From positions 1 through 56,394 of the forward strand of contig JAKPGL010000212.1 in the NCBI GenBank assembly GCA_029550925.1: a stretch of 56,394 nt of DNA, written 5' to 3'. Position 1 is the stretch's first letter, and every line of letters begins with the position of its first letter. The translations under genes were made by a program, and so were the position numbers. Of this stretch, positions 9,714-20,618 are shown one piece after another. The notes beneath the pieces are model-generated. The model saw only the letters and a program-made list of their open reading frames with translations, was not told the origin of the DNA and did no database searches. The stretch is from Planctomycetota bacterium (lineage in GTDB: Bacteria > Planctomycetota > Planctomycetia > Pirellulales > Thermoguttaceae).

Positions 9714-10514
9714 CTAATTGCGACTCAACGAATCGCCGGGGCTTGGGGAGGGAGTTTGCTGCTGGTGCTTTTCGGCCATTTGTTTGGCTTTGGTTACCAG
9801 TTGCATGGCGGCCTGGATTTCCGCGGGCGAAAAATACGGGCACCGGCTCCCATTGGCAAACCGGATCTGCTTGGAGGCCAATTCCTGGAAACTCATCCCG
9901 TTCTGCAAATGCCAGGCGGCCACTTGGGCAACCCGTTGGCTCACCGCGCCGTTGCCCAGCGCGTGGAGCACTTCCCGCAGTCCAGGCGTCTTGGTGAATT
10001 CGTCCAGGGGTTTGATCTGATACGGGACGGCTGGCCGGGGATCGGGTTTGCCGTGTTCCAGACAGACGACCGGCACTTTGACTTGGGCGATTTTTTCCGG
10101 CGGGACGTTCCACATACCGCCGCCCATTCCCATACCGCCCATTCCCCCCATGCCGCCCATCATGCCGCTGCCCCAACCGCCGCCAATCGCTTGGTTGGTC
10201 GTCGTGCTGCTGCTGGAATTCCTACCCAAGCCCCCATCGAGCTGGGCCAGCACCGGCGTGGCGGCAAAGGCGTCCGGCAGTTTCACCGTAAGCGGTTTAT
10301 CCGTTTTGTTTTTAATCAGCACCGAGGCTTCTTTGGCGTCCTTGGCGATGAATTTGACTTCGATGCGGCCCTCCCGCATGGCCTGGAACATTTCCACCGT
10401 CTCAGACGCTTGGGGCGAAGCATTTTCCGCCTTCGGCCCAGACGCCCCAACCACCATCGGCAACCCGACAAGCATAAGAAAAGCCAATGTCCACAACCCA
10501 ATCGCTCTGCGCAT
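9714..10514 (-). CDS. Conserved planctomycete secreted protein with Gly/Met-rich linker
   Basis: 266 residues with a signal peptide (MRRAIGLWTLAFLMLVGLPM). The first domain (about residues 45-100, IEVKFIAKDAKEASVLIKNK and KPLTVKLPDAFA) looks like a beta-rich module. A linker at about 109-135 consists almost only of Gly and Met (SGMMGGMGGMGGMGMGGGM). A second domain follows, with KVPVVCLEHGKPDPRP and, near the C-terminus, AAWHLQNGMSFQELASKQI. I recall the same architecture in many planctomycete genomes without a function. GGAGG lies eight bases before the start. No partner gene is adjacent. Confidence 0.7.
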   Translation of the reverse strand: MRRAIGLWTLAFLMLVGLPMVVGASGPKAENASPQASETVEMFQAMREGRIEVKFIAKDAKEASVLIKNKTDKPLTVKLPDAFAATPVLAQLDGGLGRNSSSSTTTNQAIGGGWGSGMMGGMGGMGGMGMGGGMWNVPPEKIAQVKVPVVCLEHGKPDPRPAVPYQIKPLDEFTKTPGLREVLHALGNGAVSQRVAQVAAWHLQNGMSFQELASKQIRFANGSRCPYFSPAEIQAAMQLVTKAKQMAEKHQQQTPSPSPGDSLSRN

Positions 10515-10838
10515 AACTATTTCCTCCCCAATCTGAGAATGCCTCGGACTATGACTTCAGAGAAACGCACGTCCCCGTCAGGCGTAGTGTTTCTCTCTGT
10601 TCCTTATCTTCTAGTTTAATCACCCGCCGAGGCTGTTCCAAGTAGGAAAAATCCGAATTCTCGTTTTTTGCCTTCTTTCGGGGAACGGAGGAAGAGGCCT
10701 TGGGGGCCGACAGGACTAAATCCCCTTCTGAAAACAAGTCTTTTGGTGGGTACAATAACCCCTAAAATTGGCTATTTTTTCTTTAGGGAACGGCCCTTAT
10801 ATAGTCCCTTTTTCCCCGGATTTCCCCGTGTGCTATAG

Positions 10839-10867
10839 TTGACAGACGCCATTCCGCGGAGTAAATT
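10839..10867 (+). promoter_or_regulatory. Sigma70-like promoter upstream of hppA
   Basis: TTGACA at 10839-10844, a 17-base spacer, and TAAATT at 10862-10867. Transcription would begin near 10874, giving a leader of about 65 bases before the GTG start of hppA. The rest of the 10515-10938 intergenic region is AT-richer than its surroundings, with no gene. Confidence 0.5.
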
Positions 10868-10939
10868 GCCGGATTTTATTAGACGGAACTGTTCTGAGAA
10901 GGTTTGATTGTCCCTTAAGTTCCCAGAAAGGATCATGCG

Positions 10940-13666
<2,727 letters not shown>

Positions 13667-13700
13667 GAGACTCTCGATAGCCAGCGGAAAGGCAAATGTC

Positions 13701-13945
13701 CACCCTCTCCCCTGGCGGGAGAAGGTAGCTTTTTCGCCTCGCCCCCTCGCGGGAGAGGCTGGCTAGCCGTCAGGCTAGCCGGGTGAGGGGGTCTCCCACC
13801 CTCGCCCCTTCGCGGGAGAGGGTGGCCTGCGCTAGCAGGCCGGGTGAGGGGGTCTCCCACCCTCTCCCCTTCGCGGGAGAGGGTGGTTTGGCGCAAGCCA
13901 AACCGGGTGAGGGGGGTCCTGGCGCAAGCCAAACCGGCTGCGGGG
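13701..13945. repeat. Cluster of modular REP-like palindromes
   Basis: Four to five units follow hppA. Each has an outer hairpin of the type CACCCTCTCCCCTTCGCGGG plus GAGAGGGTGG, a variable inner palindrome, and a trailing CCGGGTGAGGGG. The inner stems differ: GGCTAGCC-gtca-GGCTAGCC (about 13760-13780), GCCTGC-gcta-GCAGGC (about 13825-13840), GGTTTGGC-gcaa-GCCAAACC (about 13886-13905), with a partial copy of the last at 13919-13939. The second and third complete units are spaced exactly 61 bases (13791 and 13852). Related copies are at 14559-14604, 15053-15108 and 36296-36415. No gene is encoded here. Confidence 0.85.
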
Positions 13946-14558
13946 GCCAACTGCCCAGCTCTTCCTTCGTCCGAGGCGGGCCTATTTTTTCCTTCTTTAT
14001 ACAATTTCGGCCTTTTCTGGCCGGTTTGGCGTAACTGTTTATCCCGTCGAAGGTTACGGATTTTGTCCCTTTCCGCAAATTTTGACGTAACTCTTTTCTG
14101 CACAAAGAGTTAAGGTTTTTTCTAGTCGGTTCGGAAGAAAATCCACCGGCTCCAGGGTGGGAACCGGCCCCGTCGTGTCCATTTCCGGTTCAGCGAGATC
14201 GCCGAAGTGCCTGTTTTTCCGGGCTGCGGCGTATGGGGTCTGTGGACGGCTTTTGGTTGGCCGAGGCGACCAGCCCGACCAATTTTTTCCTCCGCGCATC
14301 CAAACTGGCTGCAAAAAATCGGGGGTAGTTTTGTGCTGGTTATATGATCAAATTTACACTATTACCATGGATACTCTTCTTCTCTGGCCGTCCCGTTCCG
14401 TGGGCAAACTCCGCCTCTCCCATGGCCGGAAAGGATTAGCCGCAGCGGGATGGCTTGTCCGACACTGGAAGTTAGTTTAACCTGACTGGTAGCCTGGGCT
14501 GAGGTCCGTCTTCAGCCGTGGGAAGAAAGCCGCCGCTTGCCTTTGAGGGGCGATAAGG
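13946..14558. other. Gene-free stretch with one terminator-like hairpin
   Basis: I see no convincing coding region. A hairpin TAACTCTTT (14088-14096) with AAAGAGTTA (14104-14112) is followed by AGGTTTTTTCT, which looks like a plus-strand intrinsic terminator, but it is more than 400 bases from the end of hppA. A similar motif (AACTCTTTTACACAAAGAG) recurs near 14826, inside the next element. Confidence 0.45.
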
Positions 14559-14589
14559 GCCCCCTCACCCGGTTTGGCTTACGCCAAAC

Positions 14590-15046
14590 CACCCTCTCCC
14601 GCAAGGGCATTGGTATCTACACATTTTCAGAAACGCAATAGATTGGGTGGTCTGGGCGTCAAACCACAACATTTTGTAGCGAAAACCTTCTCTGGAGATA
14701 CCAATGCAGCCGTCGGGGAGGATTTGGGCTGCTGGTGTCCATGCGGGCCTGCCGCATCGGACCCAACAGTTCTGGGACAATGCGTCCTGGAACCATGGTT
14801 TCCTTCGTGTCAAAATCCGCTCCATAACTCTTTTACACAAAGAGGGTTACGTGCGACTATACCACTTTAGCCAAACTTCGAACTCCTGAAATTCATCAAT
14901 TCATGCAATACCAATCTTGCGCAGTAATACTAAGCACTTCCCCAAAGGGGCCTTGTAAGTTTCTTAAAAAGTGGTTGGTACTATCTTTATATTTCATAAA
15001 CAGTTAGGAGATGTGTAGATACCAATGCCCGCAAGGGGAGAGGGTG
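14590..15046. mobile_element. Candidate non-autonomous element (MITE-like) with long inverted ends
   Basis: The 20-mer GGGCATTGGTATCTACACAT at 14605-14624 is repeated in perfect inversion at 15011-15030. Outside it the symmetry continues into CACCCTCTCCC (14590-14600) and GGGGAGAGGGTG (15035-15046), so the arms total about 35 bases. The interior of about 386 bases has no recognisable transposase; an open minus-strand frame of about 90 codons there resembles nothing I know. An 11-base piece of the end (GATACCAATGC) recurs internally near 14696. No target-site duplication is evident. It could be a MITE, or two REP-type repeats in opposite orientation. Confidence 0.45.
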
Positions 15047-15052
15047 TATATT

Positions 15053-15270
15053 TGCCTCTCCCCTGGCGGGAGAGGCCGGCGGAGCGAAGCGACGCCGGGT
15101 GAGGGGGAACAAGGGGGCAGCACCAAGAAGCCTGGATCCCCGTTTGCGCGGGAATGACATTGTTGGGACTGCCGCACAGCGGGAAGGACACGCCGGCGCT
15201 TGCGCAGGGATGCTACACCATTGCCTGCGAGGCAGTGGCACGACGGCGCATGCGCGGGGATGACAAGATG
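15053..15270. repeat. Modular REP unit followed by ATTCCCGC-type palindromes
   Basis: 15053-15108 is one more modular unit: GCCTCTCCCCTGGCGGGAG, an inner arm CCGGCG paired with CGCCGG around GAGCGAAGCGA, then GGTGAGGGGG. It is followed by GGATCCCCGTTTGCGCGGG (from 15134), the inverse orientation of the ATTCCCGCgcaaGCGGGAAT family at 55598 and 55725, and by two degenerate copies near 15195-15215 and 15242-15265. Confidence 0.7.
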
Positions 15271-15327
15271 AAAGGCGAGGGAATGACAACTGCTGTCTTC
15301 GGCTGAAATGGTAGTCCGAATCCCGGG

Positions 15328-15398
15328 CTTGGCCTATTTTTCTAATCTTGGCCTATTTCCTATGTTGGCCGATTTTCTATCTCGGCCTATTTCCTAAT
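15328..15398. repeat. Four-unit degenerate tandem repeat upstream of eda
   Basis: Four consecutive units of 16-19 bases share the core TTGGCCTATTTCCTAT: 15328-15346, 15347-15364, 15365-15380 and 15381-15398. They lie about 160 bases before the eda start codon. Regular spacing of close to two helical turns suggests a possible regulator-binding array. Confidence 0.6.
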
Positions 15399-15554
15399 CG
15401 AAAAATTCTAGGCAGAATAGAAGGCATCGGGCCGGAGGTCCTTGCGGGGGCGTGGCGGGGGTTTTTGTTGGTCCAAAGGAACAACGCGCTTTCTCCCAGG
15501 CGCTCCGGTGAGGATGGGATTGGCTTCTTGTTTTATTGATCCAAAGGAACAGCG

Positions 15555-16223
15555 ATGCTTTCGGCAGAAGCGGTGTTTGAGCGGATTGGCCGATATGGAG
15601 TGGTGCCGGTCATTGCATTGGACACAGCGGACTTGGCCCTCATGCTGGCCGACGCCCTCTGGGAAGGCGGCCTGCCGATCGTGGAAATCACCTTTCGGAC
15701 CGAAGCGGCGGCGGAGGCGATCCGGCGGATCGTGCAGCATCGGCCGGAAATGCTTGTGGGGGCAGGGACCCTGCTTCGGCCGGAGCAGGTGGAGGCGGCC
15801 CGGGCAAGTGGTGCTCAGTTCGGCGTGGCCCCGGGACTCAATCCCCAGGTTCTGCGCCGGGCGCAAGAGCTGAAAATGCCTTTTCTGCCCGGAGTGGCCA
15901 CGGCCAGCGAAATCGAACAGGCCCTGAGCCTCGGTTGCCCATGGGTGAAATACTTCCCGGCCGAGGCGATGGGCGGGGTGAAGATGTTGCAGGCCCTTTG
16001 GGGGCCGTTTGCGCATACGGGACTGCGCTTCGTGCCCACCGGCGGCATCAATGAAGCCAACCTGGCCCAGTATATCAGCCTGCGTTGCGTGGCTGCGGTG
16101 GGGGGCACGTGGATCGCCAAAGCGGACGAAATCGCCGCCGGCCGATGGACAGACATGACCCATCGCTGCCAAACCGCCCTGCGTATCGTGGCCCAGACCC
16201 GTTCCGGCGCCGCCGCCCATTAG
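15555..16223 (+). CDS. eda: 2-keto-3-deoxy-6-phosphogluconate (KDPG/KHG) aldolase
   Basis: A 222-residue class I aldolase that splits KDPG into pyruvate and glyceraldehyde-3-phosphate (Entner-Doudoroff pathway and uronate breakdown). The Schiff-base lysine is Lys132 in CPWVKYFPAE. Glu44 and Arg48 are in IVEITFRT, and the phosphate loop FVPTGGINEAN is present. The start is supported by AAGGA eight bases upstream. It is followed 46 bases later by hypE on the same strand, so the two may be co-transcribed. The oligogalacturonate lyase-like protein at 7013 is a conceivable upstream supplier of its substrate, but it is not linked. Confidence 0.94.
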   Translation: MLSAEAVFERIGRYGVVPVIALDTADLALMLADALWEGGLPIVEITFRTEAAAEAIRRIVQHRPEMLVGAGTLLRPEQVEAARASGAQFGVAPGLNPQVLRRAQELKMPFLPGVATASEIEQALSLGCPWVKYFPAEAMGGVKMLQALWGPFAHTGLRFVPTGGINEANLAQYISLRCVAAVGGTWIAKADEIAAGRWTDMTHRCQTALRIVAQTRSGAAAH

Positions 16224-16269
16224 CCGGTTTCCTGTCCCTTCTGAGTCCGAGAGAGTCTGGAGAAACCAG

Positions 16270-17370
16270 ATGGCGGAAAAGGAAGAGCAGGCGTTTTCCT
16301 GCCCATTGCCCATTGCCGAGTATGAGCGGGTGCAGTTGGCCCATGGGGGCGGCGGGCGGATGATGCGCCAACTGGTGGAAGGGTTTTTTCTGCCCGCTTT
16401 TGGCATTGGCAAGACGGCGACCCAGCAGAGCTTCCAGCAGGGGGCTTGCCTGCTACCCGGACCGGCCCATGATAGTGCGGTCATTCAGCTTGCCGACGGC
16501 CAGCGACTAGCCTTTACCACCGACTCGTTTGTGGTCAGCCCGCTATTTTTCCCCGGCGGCGATATTGGCCGACTAGCCGTCTTCGGCACAGTAAACGACC
16601 TGGCCATGGCCGGCGCCAAGCCCTGCTGGCTTAGCGCCGCTTTTATCCTGGAAGAGGGCCTGCCGATGGAGACGCTGGAGCGGGTGGTGTCGTCCATGCA
16701 GGAGTCGGCACAGCAGGCAGGCGTGAGGATCGTAACGGGCGATACCAAGGTGGTCGATCGCGGCAAAGCGGACGGGCTGTTCCTCACTACGGCCGGCGTC
16801 GGCCTGATTCCGCCCGGCGTGGAAATCAGCCCAGCCCGCGTCCGGCCCGGCGATGTGATCCTACTGAGCGGCGATCTGGGCCGACACGGCATCGCCATCC
16901 TTTCGGTCCGGGAAGGCCTGGAACTGGAAGGCGTTTTGCCGAGCGATTGTGCGCCGCTGGCCGATCTGGTGGAAGCCCTCACGGTGCTGGGTCCGGATTT
17001 GCACTGTCTGCGGGATTTGACCCGGGGCGGGCTTGCCGCCGCGGTAAACGAAATCGCCCTGGACGCTCGGGTGGGAATCGACCTGGAGGAGTCGGCCATT
17101 CCGGTCTCGACGCCGGTGGCTGGGGCGTGTGAATTGCTGGGGCTGGATCCGTTTTATGTGGCCAACGAAGGCCGGCTGATTGCCTTTGTGGCGGCGGAGT
17201 CGGCTGGGAAGGCATTGGAACTGATGCAGGCCCATCCGGCAGCCTGCCAACCGGCCCAGATCGGGCAGGTAACCGGGGAGCATCCCGGCCTGGTGCAACT
17301 TTGCACATCTCTTGGCGGCGGCCGCCTGTTAGATCTCCCTGCCGGGGAACTCCTGCCGAGAATCTGCTAA
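16270..17370 (+). CDS. hypE: [NiFe]-hydrogenase maturation protein HypE
   Basis: A 366-residue PurM/AIR synthetase-like protein. HypE dehydrates a carbamoyl group on its C-terminal cysteine to a thiocyanate, the source of cyanide ligands for the hydrogenase active-site iron, working with HypF. Visible signatures: AHGGGGRMMRQLVEG at residues 24-38, TTDSFVVSPLFFPGGDIGRL, VNDLAMAGAKP, TGDTKVVDRG, and the terminal PRIC with Cys366, which is essential in the family. No other hyp or hydrogenase structural gene is in this window, so the gene is isolated from its partners. It sits 46 bases after eda. Confidence 0.93.
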   Translation: MAEKEEQAFSCPLPIAEYERVQLAHGGGGRMMRQLVEGFFLPAFGIGKTATQQSFQQGACLLPGPAHDSAVIQLADGQRLAFTTDSFVVSPLFFPGGDIGRLAVFGTVNDLAMAGAKPCWLSAAFILEEGLPMETLERVVSSMQESAQQAGVRIVTGDTKVVDRGKADGLFLTTAGVGLIPPGVEISPARVRPGDVILLSGDLGRHGIAILSVREGLELEGVLPSDCAPLADLVEALTVLGPDLHCLRDLTRGGLAAAVNEIALDARVGIDLEESAIPVSTPVAGACELLGLDPFYVANEGRLIAFVAAESAGKALELMQAHPAACQPAQIGQVTGEHPGLVQLCTSLGGGRLLDLPAGELLPRIC

Positions 17371-17441
17371 TCCATCTGCTCTCGCCGATCGCCCAAGAAA
17401 CTGGTTGGCCGTGGAGAGCCGTTCCGGAAATCCAAGGCCCC

Positions 17442-18683
17442 TTATTCTCCCACTTCGAGTCGGACGGGCACGTCCACCATTCGGCCCTGCCGGAGTACGT
17501 TCAGGGTAACCTGCTCGCCGGGCTGTTTGCTTTCGATGAGGCTTAGAAAATCATCGGCGTTTTTGATCTTCTGGCCGTCCACGCCTACGATCAAGTCGGC
17601 GGCAGTGCGATCCACGGTGGTGTATTCATAGACCAAGGGTCCTTGCCGACGCCGCTGGCGAATGACCTGAGGTCCCCGGATGCCAGCCTTTTCCGCGGCG
17701 CCGCCCGGGGCCAAAGCCGCCACCAAAAGGCCCCGTTCCGTCTGATAGACCCGCAAAATGCCCACGTCCGGTCGGCGCACGCGGCCGTTTTCGATCAGTT
17801 GCGGCACGACCCGAGCAATCGTATTTACGGGAATGGCAAAGCCGACGCCGGCGCTTTCGCCGGTTCGGCTGGCAATGGCCGTGTTCATGCCGATCATCCG
17901 GCCCTGGGTGTTCAAGAGCGGGCCGCCGGAATTGCCCGGATTGATTGCCGCATCGATCTGAATGACGTTTTTAATGGTGCGGGCCTGGGATCGGCTCGGA
18001 AGCGTACGGTTGAGGCTGGAAATAATACCCGTGCTCAGCGTCCGCTCAAAACCGAACGGGTTGCCAATGGCATAAACCCGCTGGCCCACCCGAAGCCGAT
18101 TGGAATCGCCAAACATCACCGGAAACAACTCCTCCGGCGGGGCCTCGATCCGCAAAACCGCCACATCGGTTACCCGGTCCTGCCCCACCAGCCGGCCCAC
18201 ATACGATTTGCCGTTAAATAGGGTTACCTGAATCTCCTGGGCGCCTTCCACGACATGGCAATTCGTGAGGATATGCCCTTTGCGGTCCAGAACCACGCCG
18301 CTGCCCTCGCCCTCGGCGGGGATTTCCACCGCAAACAGCAACAGCGCCCCTTCCCGGACGCTTTTGGTGGTAATATGGACTACCGAACGGTTGCAAAGCT
18401 CATAGACCCCGATATTCACCCGTTCTTCGGGCGTTAGTTCCGCCAGATCGGGCGATTCCTCTGGATTGGGGATCGCATCCTGCTTTGCCGGAGCGGGGAC
18501 GCCAACAGGTGGAAGAACAGGTTGGCCGAGAAAGCCCCCGCCGGTCGGCGGAGGCAACGGCTGGACCTCCTGGGCAGCCACCGGCTTTCCCCGCTCTGCC
18601 CACAGCAACCAACCCATCACCCCTATCCCCCCCAGAAAACCTACCACGGTCCATCCTACCGCCCAAAGCATCCTTCGCGTCAT
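17442..18683 (-). CDS. HtrA/DegP-type periplasmic serine protease with one PDZ domain
   Basis: 413 residues: an N-terminal membrane anchor (about 6-28), a Pro-rich linker, a trypsin-like domain and a C-terminal PDZ domain (about 310-410). The catalytic triad is His143 (LTNCHVVEGA), Asp173 (TDVAVLRI) and Ser252 (NPGNSGGPL). Members degrade or refold damaged envelope proteins. An unusual Arg-rich stretch, GPQVIRQRRRQGP, lies inside the PDZ domain. GAGG lies eight bases before the start. It is convergent with hypE. Confidence 0.93.
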   Translation of the reverse strand: MTRRMLWAVGWTVVGFLGGIGVMGWLLWAERGKPVAAQEVQPLPPPTGGGFLGQPVLPPVGVPAPAKQDAIPNPEESPDLAELTPEERVNIGVYELCNRSVVHITTKSVREGALLLFAVEIPAEGEGSGVVLDRKGHILTNCHVVEGAQEIQVTLFNGKSYVGRLVGQDRVTDVAVLRIEAPPEELFPVMFGDSNRLRVGQRVYAIGNPFGFERTLSTGIISSLNRTLPSRSQARTIKNVIQIDAAINPGNSGGPLLNTQGRMIGMNTAIASRTGESAGVGFAIPVNTIARVVPQLIENGRVRRPDVGILRVYQTERGLLVAALAPGGAAEKAGIRGPQVIRQRRRQGPLVYEYTTVDRTAADLIVGVDGQKIKNADDFLSLIESKQPGEQVTLNVLRQGRMVDVPVRLEVGE

Positions 18684-18794
18684 GGTCTTAACCTCTTTGT
18701 TGCCAATGCGTTATGGCCGAAACCGGCGAATCCATCCGATCTAGAAAAACCAAGCGGTCGCCAAGAAGCATTCGCGTCCTGGATTCCTCATTTT

Positions 18795-19139
18795 TTATAA
18801 ACCGAGAATGGCAGATAATGCTTTGGAAATTTGTTCCAGATACGGGGTATCCAGACGTCCTAGAACCTTGATGATCCGACGCTTGTCAATGACGCGAACT
18901 TGCTCACAAAGCAGAACGGAATCTTGAGTCAAGCCGCCTACCCCCGCTGGAACCTGGACATGCGACAGCAACATCGCCTGACGAATTTTTGTAGTAAACG
19001 GGGCGATAATGGTATGGGGACTCGCTGCATTGGCGCGGTCCACTTGGAGGACGACGGCCGGGCGCACCCCGGCCTGTTCTGTGCCTACTACGGGATTCAG
19101 ATCGCATAAGACCACATCGCCACGATGAATGGTTACCAT
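18795..19139 (-). CDS. mazF: MazF/PemK-family endoribonuclease toxin
   Basis: A 114-residue protein of the MazF fold: RGDVVLCDLNPVVGTEQAGV, RPAVVLQVD and SVLLCEQVRVIDKRRI are the conserved blocks. MazF toxins cleave mRNA at short sequences. The start codon overlaps the end of the antitoxin gene by seven bases, and a GGAG within the antitoxin gene lies seven bases upstream, suggesting translational coupling. Confidence 0.9.
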   Translation of the reverse strand: MVTIHRGDVVLCDLNPVVGTEQAGVRPAVVLQVDRANAASPHTIIAPFTTKIRQAMLLSHVQVPAGVGGLTQDSVLLCEQVRVIDKRRIIKVLGRLDTPYLEQISKALSAILGL

Positions 19140-19363
19140 TGGATTTCTCCGGCTGCCAGACGATTTTCGTAGTCTTCAAGGTTTGGCAAGTAGTCGGAGA
19201 AACCGGCTTCGGAAAACTCCATCCCCTCGGTAAACTGATTCCAAAGTTGCCATCGTGTGCTGTCGTGTCTTGTCAATAAGAACTCGATGAAGTCGCTCAC
19301 TTCCTGAACAAGCGATTCTGGCAACTGGCGTATCTTTGTCATCGTCGTCTCATAGATGCCCAT
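19133..19363 (-). CDS. Antitoxin of the MazF pair (DUF2281-like)
   Basis: 76 residues from the ATG at 19363, chosen because GAGG lies eight bases upstream; 15 further in-frame codons upstream look non-coding. The N-terminal part, IRQLPESLVQEVSDFIEFLL, is typical of DUF2281-type antitoxins. The C-terminal part (NLEDYENRLAAGEIQW) is acidic and could wrap the toxin. The gene order antitoxin-toxin with a seven-base overlap fits a type II module. Autoregulation is likely for such pairs, but no operator is evident. Confidence 0.78.
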   Translation of the reverse strand: MGIYETTMTKIRQLPESLVQEVSDFIEFLLTRHDSTRWQLWNQFTEGMEFSEAGFSDYLPNLEDYENRLAAGEIQW

Positions 19364-19819
19364 AGGTTGTTCCTCGAAACAGTGGTCTGACTGTTCTGGC
19401 CATTCCAACAGTGCCCAGAAGCTCCTTTCTATCTGCCCGGCAGGTAGGGATTTTCAGAGCATGTGGCGGCGCCTTGAATCGCGATTGCTCTAACTCCTTG
19501 GCGCACAAGAACTTAAAAGTCTTTCCTGGTCCACGATATGCGACGATCCCCAAAAGATATTTTACCTCCGGCCCCCTAAAAGAACCAGATCGAAGTCTTT
19601 CCCCCCAGAGCCGGTTGCGGCATCGCCTCCGACCTACAACCGCTTGTGCTAGAATCATGAACTGAATGAGGTAGCTTCAAGCTATAGTGGTTGACGGCCC
19701 ACAACGCAATCGGCTCCTTGTCCCCTTCCCATGAGGAGCAAGACATTCATGTTGCGAAGGCGAGCGGAAGAAGTTTGAAAAAGGTATCCTCACGCCCCCC
19801 TGTAAGTGGCAATCCCCCC
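19364..19819. other. Intergenic stretch without a recognisable gene
   Basis: Reading frames in this stretch give sequences without family resemblance. The antitoxin promoter should lie in the right half for minus-strand transcription, but I see no convincing -35/-10 pair. Confidence 0.4.
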
Positions 19820-20545
19820 CTACTCCCGATAGAAGTCGATCCAATGAATTTGCAGTTTTTTTGGGGATTTTTCTAAAAAGGCGGGGGGGATAACCACCTC
19901 AAAATACCCCCCTTCCGGTGGGAGTTTCGAGGTAGGTTTGCCGTCCGCATCGAGCATCCGTACTTCGACCCAATAAGGACTTTTCCTATCCACCGGCGGC
20001 ATCGGGTCGGGGCCATGCACTCGCAACCGGGTTTTGTAGGGCGGATAGCTCATCACCGAAGCCTCGAACCCCCACTGGCCCGCCTCCACCCGCAGCGATT
20101 CCAAACCCCGCAAACGGAGCCGAAGGATCAGCGGCTTTGGCCAAGGGCCGCCAATCCGTTCAATGCTGGCCTGTCCGATGCCCCTTTCGGAGGAGATTTC
20201 CAGCAGGACGCCTTCTTTTTGAGGGATAATTTTGAGGTGGTCCCCCTCTTTGGGGCAGTCAATTTTCCAGTCCTTGGAAGGTTGTTCCTTGGGATGGGGA
20301 GGTTGTTCCGTTGGCTCGGCGAAGCCGCTGGCAGAGGCCGGCCAACCCCCGTTGGCCCCCCACCAAAAGATCATCCCCAAAAGCCCCCACCAAACAACGG
20401 AAGGATTCTTTCGTAGGGAGGAGTTTCTTCCCCTCAGGGGGATGAGTCGATCAACGAGGTGGAGGTGAAAGAAGTCTGCTGAGGGAGCTTTTCCTTTCCT
20501 ATCCCCCGTCCGAGCAGCCTTGGCGTGGAGGAAAAAGGCGGCCAT
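19820..20545 (-). CDS. Conserved hypothetical exported protein
   Basis: 241 residues. The start at 20545 is supported by AAGGAG eight bases upstream, although the first 48 residues are unusually basic; a membrane segment or signal then follows (VVWWGLLGMIFWWGANGGWP, about 50-69). The C-terminal domain is predicted beta-rich and ends KKLQIHWIDFYRE, a tail I associate with planctomycete conserved hypothetical proteins. It lies 73 bases downstream of the nitroreductase gene on the same strand. Function unknown. Confidence 0.6.
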   Translation of the reverse strand: MAAFFLHAKAARTGDRKGKAPSADFFHLHLVDRLIPLRGRNSSLRKNPSVVWWGLLGMIFWWGANGGWPASASGFAEPTEQPPHPKEQPSKDWKIDCPKEGDHLKIIPQKEGVLLEISSERGIGQASIERIGGPWPKPLILRLRLRGLESLRVEAGQWGFEASVMSYPPYKTRLRVHGPDPMPPVDRKSPYWVEVRMLDADGKPTSKLPPEGGYFEVVIPPAFLEKSPKKLQIHWIDFYRE

Positions 20546-20618
20546 GAGAGAGTCTCCTTAAAAAGAGGAGCGTTTTGGGGGGCGTATCTCTCGCGAAAAC
20601 CGACACGACAGCCCGTCT

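Noticed and set aside
13701-13945. CRISPR array
   Set aside because: The units are palindromes with the variable part itself palindromic, and spacers are absent; there are no cas genes in the window.
14157-14840. Short frames in the repeat region as small genes or transposase remnants
   Set aside because: Composition is Trp/Cys/Arg-rich without motifs, and there is no Shine-Dalgarno; no recognisable Y1 or DDE residues.
15009-15030. Sequencing adapter-like sequence AGATGTGTAGATACC
   Set aside because: It only partly resembles a transposase mosaic end, and the inverted partner at 14605 shows it is part of a genomic repeat.
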